Part shown: positions 1-5,788 of the stretch, piece after piece
How positions within the stretch are numbered: position 1 is the first letter of the stretch
Layout: each line of letters begins with the position of its first letter
DNA from: Candidatus Adiutrix sp.
Lineage (GTDB): Bacteria; Desulfobacterota; Desulfarculia; Adiutricales; Adiutricaceae
NCBI GenBank assembly: GCA_031263565.1
Contig: JAISFR010000007.1
Coordinates: 1 to 33,466 of the forward strand
DNA: 33,466 bases
Reading direction: 5' to 3'
Notes under the pieces: model-generated
Told to the model about the DNA's origin: nothing
The model's database searches: none
What the model saw: the letters and a program-made list of their open reading frames with translations, nothing else
Translations under genes and position numbers: made by a program

Positions 1-9
1 CAGTTGATC

Positions 10-38
10 AGGCTCTGCCAATAAACAACCTATACATC
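10..38. repeat. Interspersed 29-nt repeat, copy A
   Basis: This stretch matches 15766-15794 at 26 of 29 positions, and all three differences are transitions. It begins AGGCTCTG and ends with TACATC. Both copies are AT-richer than the surrounding DNA and lie outside genes. It could be the end of a lost insertion sequence or a short non-autonomous repeat; no transposase is present nearby. Confidence 0.55.
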
Positions 39-55
39 TCCCTGGCGGAGTGGCC

Positions 56-90
56 CTGGCTTTGGCCGCCGGCAATCCGGCCAAAGCCAG
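56..90. terminator. Strong hairpin, possible terminator of a gene left of the window
   Basis: A perfect 13-bp inverted repeat (arms 56-68 and 78-90, 9-nt loop) can form a very stable stem. No T-run follows, so it may be a factor-dependent terminator or simply a GC-rich palindrome. Confidence 0.4.
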
Positions 91-160
91 AGCGCCTGGC
101 CGGGAAAACGTAAAGGTTATTTCTTGACAACCCCTAAGTATATTGTCACCGGATATCCCC

Positions 161-191
161 TTGACTTTTTTCGCTTATAAGCTACTATATT
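161..191 (+). promoter_or_regulatory. Possible promoter of the decayed toxin-antitoxin locus
   Basis: TTGACT at 161-166 is followed after 18-19 bases by an AT-rich CTATAT/TATATT element at 185-191. It sits in an AT-rich patch ahead of the toxin remnant and antitoxin. An imperfect inverted pair, TTGACAA at 124-130 and TTGTCAC at 143-149, could be an operator for the antitoxin. The call rests on pattern only. Confidence 0.3.
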
Positions 192-193
192 TA

Positions 194-330
194 ATTGTGT
201 ATTTCTTTCTTAACGGGCCGATGACGGTGGTCCTGCTTTGCGGTGGAGACAAGCGCAGCCAGGATGCGGACCTCAAGCAATTGCCTTTAAGTCTGATTTC
301 CTCAGGCAGATGAAGGGGGAGGGCGCATGA
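194..330 (+). pseudogene. Decayed RelE/HigB-type toxin (C-terminal remnant)
   Basis: The frame at 221 reads MTVVLLCGGDKRSQDADLK, which is the conserved C-terminal signature (LLLCGGDK-S-Q-D) of the HigB-like 'addiction module killer' toxins of the RelE superfamily. The preceding codons read IVYFFLNG, matching the toxin's VYF strand. After codon 278-280 the frame must shift to continue as IAFKSDFLRQMKGEGA, ending in a TGA at 328-330. That stop overlaps the antitoxin ATG (327-329), the usual coupled arrangement. The N-terminal half is missing: upstream of about 194 the translation no longer resembles a toxin. The gene is therefore 5'-truncated and frameshifted, and the toxin is presumably inactive. 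Family assignment rests on motif recognition alone. Confidence 0.7.
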
Positions 331-638
331 ATAAACCATATGTTTCTCACGAGGAAGCCACAATTAAAAGTTTGCGGGAAGACCCTGAATATGCGGCTGA
401 ATACCTCAATGCCGTTTTGGAAGATGGTTCGCAGGAAGAACTTATGCTTGCCTTGCGGCGGCTGGCCTCTGCTTTTGGCCTGAAGGAAGTGGCCGGCCGG
501 GCCCAGTTGAATTCTAAAACTATTTACAGGATGTTGTCTCCGGCCGGCAATCCCGAACTCAAAAGTTTTCAGTCCCTTTTAGCGGCCATGGGCTTGCGTT
601 TGGCCGTTACTCCCATGGCGAACAGTTCGGCGCATTGA
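327..638 (+). CDS. HigA-like addiction-module antidote protein (orphan antitoxin)
   Basis: This 103-residue protein resembles the small 'probable addiction module antidote' family. The N-terminal region (residues 1-40, including SLREDPEYAAEYLNAVLED) is typical of the toxin-binding part. Residues 45-97 form a Cro/C1-type helix-turn-helix, with GLKEVAGRAQLNSKTIYRML as the DNA-contacting core. A typical family member would neutralise a RelE-like RNase and repress its own operon. Its toxin partner directly upstream is reduced to a broken C-terminal piece whose frame-restored stop overlaps this ATG. The GGGGGAGGGC stretch upstream provides a strong ribosome site. The ORF itself looks intact, so the antitoxin may persist as an orphan regulator or as protection against an incoming related toxin. 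Confidence 0.75.
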   Translation: MNKPYVSHEEATIKSLREDPEYAAEYLNAVLEDGSQEELMLALRRLASAFGLKEVAGRAQLNSKTIYRMLSPAGNPELKSFQSLLAAMGLRLAVTPMANSSAH

Positions 639-642
639 ATAA

Positions 643-1052
643 GGCATGGGGTAGACGGAGGTCGAAGTCCGGCCGCCGACGGCCAGCGTGGAATAGTTGA
701 AGGGGTCGTCGCCCTTTTTGGACGGGTCATAAGCGACGAGGTGAATTAGCAGGGCCTGGCCCGGCCGGCTGAGGGGCTCGAAGGGCCGGTCGGTATTGTA
801 CTGCCCCAGAGCGGCGATCACCAGGGGCGGTTCGTCGGGGAGGGCCGCGGCCAGAGTGATCAGGGCCCCGTCCAGGTTCCCGCCCTATTCGGCCGGCGGC
901 CGGCAGGTCACCCGCAGCCTGACCGCGCCCCGGGCCGGGATGGTCCGGCCGTCCGGATAGTCGGCCGTCAGGAAGCCGGGGCTGGCTTTGGCCTGACTCA
1001 GCCTGACCGGCTCTTCGGTCAGGTTGAAGAGCCTCAGCTCCCCGTCGGCCTG
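643..1052 (-). pseudogene. Remnant of a DUF1573-like protein with an in-frame stop
   Basis: Read on the minus strand, one frame from about 1050 down to about 643 carries protein-like sequence: GELRLFNLTEEPVRL, an IPARGAVRLRV strand, then VIAALGQYNTDRPFEPLSRP. It is interrupted by a TAG at 887-885 after the residues RPPAE, yet it continues in the same frame with equally protein-like sequence. This looks like a nonsense mutation, perhaps CAG to TAG. The strand pattern recalls DUF1573/Ig-like periplasmic domains, but the usual CGC motif is replaced by SPGF, so the family call is weak. The beginning is lost at a junction with the plus-strand remnant near 1050, and the 3' end runs out near the antitoxin stop. 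Confidence 0.5.
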
Positions 1053-1856
1053 GCCGAGGCCTGGCGGGTGCTCTTTTTCTGGCGGCTGGCCGACATCGGC
1101 GACTCGGTGGCCCGCGAAAGCTATCTCGGCGAAAGGGTCGAGGACTACGGCGAAACCCGCTGGCTGCGCCTGGCCCTGGCCTATACCGAGATGGCCCGCG
1201 AAGAGCCGGAGCTGCCGCCGGAGCTTCGGGACTTGCGCCATCGCCAGGTGCGCGGGCACTGGCTGGAAGACCAGGCCGTTTTTTTTAAACGCAAAGTGGC
1301 CGTCTCCCGACGCCAGCAGGAGCGCTGCCTCTGGCCGGCCATCATCGCCCTGGCCCTGGGCTCGGTCTGGTTTATCCTGGGTAAGTTTTTACGGGACGTG
1401 GACCAGCCGGAGGGGCGGATTCTAATCATGGTCTTTCTGGTGCTGATCATGCTGGCCGCCGGCCTGGAGGCCTATTATCGGCTGGCCGGCCAGGCGGGCG
1501 ATCACCAGAAATGGCTGGCCGGCATTCTGGCCGGCTCGGGCCTCTTATCGGCCGTCGCGGTCTTTCCCCTGGTGCCGCTGCCGCCGGGCCTGAGCCTGTT
1601 TCTCTCGGTGGCCGGCATCAGCCTGCTGGGCCTGGGCGGTTTTCTGGTGGCCTATCTGAAGCTGTCGGCCCATGCGGAAAACGCCCGGCGCTACGAACAG
1701 AGCGGGCTGCTGTTCAGCCGGGCCCTGATGCTGATGACTGAAGGCCGCTGGCCGGAGCCGGAAATCATCGCCTATCTCGGGCGGCAGGCCCTGGCCGAAA
1801 ACAGCGCCTGGCTGCGTCAGCACCTGGAGCGCCCCATCAATCTGCCGATTTCTTAA
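1050..1856 (+). pseudogene. C-terminal fragment resembling SLOG-SLATT type membrane effector proteins
   Basis: An open frame runs from about 1050 to a TAA at 1854-1856. It can only be opened by a GTG at 1068 with no convincing ribosome site. Residues counted from 1068 show a soluble part (WRLADIGDSVARESYLGERVE, then ETRWLRLALAYTEM), a basic segment FKRKVAVSRRQQ, and four hydrophobic spans at about 95-110, 122-137, 150-172 and 179-198. A C-terminal helix region ends in ALAENSAWLRQHLERP. This order recalls bacterial proteins with an N-terminal SLOG (LSDAT) nucleotide-binding domain followed by a SLATT-type transmembrane effector, a family linked to nucleotide-signalled defence. The SLOG domain is absent because the frame abuts the minus-strand remnant. 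Truncation is well supported; family identity is from memory of the motif. Confidence 0.5.
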
Positions 1857-1926
1857 AGGGCAAGGAGACTGGGTCCTATCATTCATTAGTTGGGGAACTT
1901 ATATTTATTTTACCAGGATGGAAAGA

Positions 1927-2751
1927 ATGCATCTGGAAAAGATCCTCATTTTAGCCAAAACATATCCGGTGCCAAGCGCTAAATATGAAGAAACAACCTG
2001 TGTAGCTGGCATTACTGATAATGGCCAAATGAGAAGACTTTTCCCTATTCAGTTTCGATTCATTGACGGCGAAAAACAATTTAAAAAGTGGCAATGGATT
2101 TCTGCAAGAGTCAAGAAGGCGCCCAAAGATCACCGTGCAGAAAGCCACATAATCAATTCCGAAAGTATTGTGTGCCAAGATGTTATAACGACAGATAAAT
2201 TTTGGCAAGCACGAAAAAATTGGATTGACCTCATCCCTTCTTTCAAAAACATGAGTCAGTTAGAAAAAGCTCGACAAGAGCATGGTGTAACACTGGCCCT
2301 TATTAGGCCTAAGAAAATGATTGCTCTTGATATTACACCTGAAGACAGTCCAAATTGGACTCAGGATGAAATTAACAAGCTTAGAAAATCAGATACTCAA
2401 GGTGATCTTTTCCGTGATTCTGAGCCGAATAAACCAAGCCTTGAAAAAATTCCATTTGCATTTCATTATCGATATATTCTTCAGGATGATTTGGGAAATG
2501 AAGTCGAGCAAAGGCACAAAATACTTGACTGGGAAGTGTGCCAATTATATAGGAGATTAAGGCGGGAAAAGGGGCTAAGCTGGGAAGGCTATTTTAGGGA
2601 AAAATTAGAAAATGAGTTCTTTACTAAGGACCTATCATTATTTATTGGCACTATGCAGAGAATACCATATCAATGGCTTATTATAAGCTTGATTTATCCT
2701 CCTCTACAGCCTGAAGGGTCTCACGAGCAAAGGTCTTTTTCATTCAGTTAA
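1927..2751 (+). CDS. Uncharacterised AT-rich islet protein, partner of DUF488
   Basis: This protein of about 274 residues has no function I can assign. Its N-terminus (LEKILILAKTYPVPSAKYEE, then CVAGITDNGQMRRLFPIQFR) is the conserved core of a widespread hypothetical family that I recall seeing next to DUF488 genes. The region resembles a small beta-rich domain that could bind nucleic acid or nucleotide, but that is inference. No signal peptide or membrane span is visible. Two starts are possible, ATG at 1918 and 1927. The second has AGGA eight bases upstream and matches the expected family start. Base composition is strikingly AT-rich compared with neighbours on both sides, which suggests horizontal acquisition. 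Its 3' end overlaps the convergent DUF488 gene by 8 bases, so the two genes probably moved together. Confidence 0.75.
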   Translation: MHLEKILILAKTYPVPSAKYEETTCVAGITDNGQMRRLFPIQFRFIDGEKQFKKWQWISARVKKAPKDHRAESHIINSESIVCQDVITTDKFWQARKNWIDLIPSFKNMSQLEKARQEHGVTLALIRPKKMIALDITPEDSPNWTQDEINKLRKSDTQGDLFRDSEPNKPSLEKIPFAFHYRYILQDDLGNEVEQRHKILDWEVCQLYRRLRREKGLSWEGYFREKLENEFFTKDLSLFIGTMQRIPYQWLIISLIYPPLQPEGSHEQRSFSFS

Positions 2752-3178
2752 CGATGTGATCTACTGAGTTTCCTGTTGTTTTTTGGAGAGCCTCGGCTAT
2801 TAAGCTTCGATGGCAATATTTATAGTCTGCTTCAAAGCATAGTAGGGCGCATGAAGATTCATCAACCAAATTCGCTAAAATGTCTAAAGCTACACCTTGC
2901 GTCGATAGATATTTTAAATAATGCTGGCAGTAAAACTTCCAGTCGCCGGTGTGCCTATACGTATCTCTGATAGCCTTCGGACAGCCTAAAGCTTGGAAAT
3001 GAGCATAGTCAATATGGACATCCCTTAACAGGTCATACAATTTGCTCTTTGAGAAACCCGGCTTTCTTGAAATGGGCGTAAGCCTGACGTCTACTATCGT
3101 TTCAATGCAATATTCCTGGAGTGACGACAAAAAAGATGGAATTGCCAATCCCTCATAACCGACTGTAAATATTCTCAT
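2744..3178 (-). CDS. DUF488 family protein
   Basis: A 144-residue protein of the DUF488 family. Hallmarks are the start MRIFTVGYEGL, the segment VDVRLTPISRKPGFSK, the H-F-x-x-L-G-C-P element in the middle, and the late CFEADYKYCHRSLIAEAL with paired Cys and His residues that looks like an active or metal site. The molecular function of the family is not established. The frame is open to 3397, but the start at 3178 fits the family length and has AAAGGA just upstream; the extension is non-coding. A promoter-like pair lies at 3240-3211. The gene is AT-rich and converges on the unknown gene to its left with an 8-bp 3' overlap. Confidence 0.85.
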   Translation of the reverse strand: MRIFTVGYEGLAIPSFLSSLQEYCIETIVDVRLTPISRKPGFSKSKLYDLLRDVHIDYAHFQALGCPKAIRDTYRHTGDWKFYCQHYLKYLSTQGVALDILANLVDESSCALLCFEADYKYCHRSLIAEALQKTTGNSVDHIVN

Positions 3179-3210
3179 TTTATGTCCTTTGAAAACAATG
3201 TTCTTTGCTG

Positions 3211-3240
3211 TATTGTTATCTTCATTGGCTATAAAGTCAA
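3211..3240 (-). promoter_or_regulatory. Possible promoter of the DUF488 gene
   Basis: On the minus strand TTGACT (3240-3235) is followed after 18 bases by ACAATA (3216-3211), about 33 bases before the start codon. The AT-rich islet appears to end at about 3255, so this promoter would travel with the islet. Confidence 0.35.
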
Positions 3241-3396
3241 CCCTTTTTCCAATGTCAGGAGAACCTGGACAACACCATTGGAGGCCCGGATGTTTTTTTC
3301 GCAGCGGCCGGCCGATCTGTGCTATGATAAAAATTTGAGCCCGCCGGGGCCGGCCTGACGGCCGACGGCGGGTTATCAACGGCGCCGGATCGGTCA

Positions 3397-4392
3397 ATGA
3401 AGAAAAGCATGCTGAGCAATCTCTGGCCCCACAGCCGGGCCATACTGAAAAACGGCTTGACGGCCTGGCTCTACGTCATGAAGCTGACCATCCCGGCCCT
3501 GATCCTGACCCGGCTCCTGCTCTGGTTCGACCTCATCCCCCATGTGGCCGCGGTCTTCAGGCCCGTCATGGGCCTGGTGGGTCTGCCGGCGGAAATGGCC
3601 CTGGCCTGGGTGGCGGCCATGTTCGCCAGTTTTTATGTGGCCATCGCCATCTACCTATCTTTCATCCCCATCATGGAGCCGCTGACCGTCAGCCAGATAA
3701 GCACCTTCGCCAGCATGGCCCTTTTGTGCCATTCACTCCTGGTGGAGGGCTCGGTCTGCAAGGCCTCCGGGCTCTCCTTCTGGCGGGTGACCGCTTTTCG
3801 GCTGCTGTCGGCCGTCGCCTTCGGCCTGATCATCAAACAGACCACTCTCCTGACCGGCTGGGGCACGGAACCGGCCGCCATGGTCGGCCTGTTGGAAATG
3901 AACGGCGACCCGACGCCGCCCTGGCTGGACTGGGCTCTGATCTCCCTTAAGCAGACAGGGCTTATCCTGATCCTTATCGAAGCGCTGATGCTGATGATGG
4001 AACTGGTCAAATACCTGGGCCTGACCCGGCTGATGGCCAAAGTTCTGGGGCCGCCCCTGCGCCTGGCCGGGGTGGGGGAGAGGGCCCTGATGGTCACGGT
4101 CATCGGCAACGTGATCGGCCTGGGCTATGGCGGCGGCCTGATCGTGGCCGAGAGCCGGTCCGGCCGGCTCTCGCCCAGGGACATCTTCGGGGCGGTGATG
4201 CTGATGTCCGTCTTCCATTCCATTGTCGAAGACGCCCTTCTGATGTGGGCCCTGGGCGCTTCCCTGTTGTGGATTGTGGGGCTGAGGCTTATCTTCGCCC
4301 TGCTCGTCTGCGGGGTGATCACCCGCCTGGCCCGCCGCCCCGGCTGGCGGACCGTCCTGGTCGGCCGCCAACTGGACCTCAGCCAGGGATAA
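3397..4392 (+). CDS. Gate-domain (nucleoside-recognition-like) membrane protein
   Basis: A 331-residue integral membrane protein with about eight hydrophobic helices. Two Gate-type regions can be seen. The first contains IPALILTRLLLWF and VGLPAEMALAWVAAMFASFY; the second contains LGLTRLMAKVLGPPLRLAGV followed by VIGNVIGLGYGGGLIVAESR. The glycine-rich repeat of these pseudo-symmetric halves is typical of the nucleoside-recognition/Gate family, which also includes SpmA/SpmB and YjiH-like proteins. The substrate is unknown. FHSIVEDALLM is another conserved polar stretch inside a helix and may line a transport path. Base composition returns to the GC-rich norm here. It lies 24 bases upstream of miaB on the same strand and may be cotranscribed with it. 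The ribosome site is weak. Confidence 0.75.
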   Translation: MKKSMLSNLWPHSRAILKNGLTAWLYVMKLTIPALILTRLLLWFDLIPHVAAVFRPVMGLVGLPAEMALAWVAAMFASFYVAIAIYLSFIPIMEPLTVSQISTFASMALLCHSLLVEGSVCKASGLSFWRVTAFRLLSAVAFGLIIKQTTLLTGWGTEPAAMVGLLEMNGDPTPPWLDWALISLKQTGLILILIEALMLMMELVKYLGLTRLMAKVLGPPLRLAGVGERALMVTVIGNVIGLGYGGGLIVAESRSGRLSPRDIFGAVMLMSVFHSIVEDALLMWALGASLLWIVGLRLIFALLVCGVITRLARRPGWRTVLVGRQLDLSQG

Positions 4393-4416
4393 CGAAACAA
4401 TTTAGGAGCGTCTGCC

Positions 4417-5787
4417 ATGACCGAGGCCCGCCAGGCCTGCCTCATCACCTTCGGCTGCCAGATGAACGAATATGATTCCGGCCGCCTGGGGGAACTCCTG
4501 TCCGCCCGGGGCTGGACCCTGACCAGCGACCGGGCGGCGGCCGACTTCATCTTCTTCAACACCTGTTCCATCCGGGAAAAGGCCGCCCGGCGGGTCCTGA
4601 ACCATCTGGAGCAGGTCCGGCCGCTGAAAAAAGGCAAACCCGGCCTGATCATCGCCGTGGGCGGCTGCCTGGCCGAGCAGGAAGGCCGGACCCTTCTGGA
4701 GAGGGCCCCCTGGCTGGACCTGGTGGCCGGCCCCCAGCATCTGCCGGAAATACCGGAAATCCTCGACCGGATGATGGCCGGGGAGCGGGCCGGCCTGAGC
4801 CTGACCGGCGCCGGCCACCGGCCGGCCTGGAGCCGGGAGAACCTGTCGGCCCTGGGCGGCCCGGAACTGCCCCGGCCCCCGGCGGCGGCCGGGGCCGCCC
4901 GGCGGCTGACCGCCTCGGTGACCATCATGCAGGGCTGCGACAATTACTGCGCCTATTGCGTGGTGCCCTATCTGCGGGGACCGGAAATGAGCCGCCCGGC
5001 CGACGACATCCTGGATGAAGCCAAGGCCCTTCTGGAGGCCGGGGTCGCGGATCTGACCCTCCTGGGCCAGAACGTCAATTCCTACGGCCGGGGCCTGGCC
5101 GGCGCGCCCTCCTTTCCGGAACTGCTGGTCAGGGTGGCCGGACTGGGGGCGCCCCGGCTGCGTTTCACCACCTCGCACCCCAAGGATTTCACGCCGGAAC
5201 TGATAGGGCTATTCGGCTCGCTCCCGGCTCTCTGCGAGAGCCTGCACCTGCCGGTGCAGTCCGGCTCCGACCGGATCCTGAAAGCCATGGGGCGGATTTA
5301 TGACCGGGAATCTTACCTGCGGCTGGTGGCCGACCTCAGGCGCGCCCGGCCGGATCTGGCCCTGTCCACCGACGTCATCGTCGGCTTTCCCGGCGAAAGC
5401 GAGGCTGATTTTGAGGCCACTCTGAGCCTGGTGGAACTGGTGGGCTATGATTCCATGTTCTCTTTCAAATACAGCGACCGCCCCCGGACCAAAGCGGCCG
5501 ATATGCCCGGCAAGCTGCCCGAGGAGGAAAAGGGGCGGCGGCTGAGTCTCCTGCAGGCCCGGCAGAAGGCCGTCACCCTGGCTAAAAACGCGGCCCACGC
5601 GGGCCAGACCCTGGAAGTGCTGGTGGAAAGGATCTCCGGACGCCGCCAGGGGCAGCTCACCGGCCGGGCCCGCAACTACAAGCTGGTGCACTTCGACGGG
5701 CCGCCGGAACTCATCGGCCGGACCGTGCCGGTGCTCATCACCGAAGGCTGGGCGGCCAGTCTTCGGGGGCGCCTGGCGGAGGCCTGA
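4417..5787 (+). CDS. miaB: tRNA-2-methylthio-N6-dimethylallyladenosine synthase MiaB
   Basis: A 456-residue radical-SAM methylthiotransferase that adds the 2-methylthio group to i6A37 of tRNAs reading UNN codons. The N-terminal domain supplies three cluster cysteines, in FGCQMNEYDS (Cys14), FNTCSIREKA and VGGCLAEQEG. The radical-SAM motif GCDNYCAYC has Cys174, Cys178 and Cys181 (CxxxCxxC). HLPVQSGSDRILKAMGR and STDVIVGFPGE are typical of the TIM-barrel part. The last 65 or so residues form a TRAM domain for tRNA binding. TTTAGGAGCG before the ATG is a good ribosome site. Length is normal. It is one base away from the EndoQ-UvrD gene, so the two are likely cotranscribed. Confidence 0.95.
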   Translation: MTEARQACLITFGCQMNEYDSGRLGELLSARGWTLTSDRAAADFIFFNTCSIREKAARRVLNHLEQVRPLKKGKPGLIIAVGGCLAEQEGRTLLERAPWLDLVAGPQHLPEIPEILDRMMAGERAGLSLTGAGHRPAWSRENLSALGGPELPRPPAAAGAARRLTASVTIMQGCDNYCAYCVVPYLRGPEMSRPADDILDEAKALLEAGVADLTLLGQNVNSYGRGLAGAPSFPELLVRVAGLGAPRLRFTTSHPKDFTPELIGLFGSLPALCESLHLPVQSGSDRILKAMGRIYDRESYLRLVADLRRARPDLALSTDVIVGFPGESEADFEATLSLVELVGYDSMFSFKYSDRPRTKAADMPGKLPEEEKGRRLSLLQARQKAVTLAKNAAHAGQTLEVLVERISGRRQGQLTGRARNYKLVHFDGPPELIGRTVPVLITEGWAASLRGRLAEA

Positions 5788-5788
5788 C

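Noticed and set aside
3255-3325. Possible C-terminal gene scrap reading ENLDNTIGGPDVFFAAAG
   Set aside because: One frame looks protein-like and ends at a TGA, but it is too short to assign to any family or to tell from chance.
3179-3397. N-terminal extension of the DUF488 protein to 3397
   Set aside because: The extra 73 residues do not match the family, and a ribosome site and promoter-like pair support the start at 3178.
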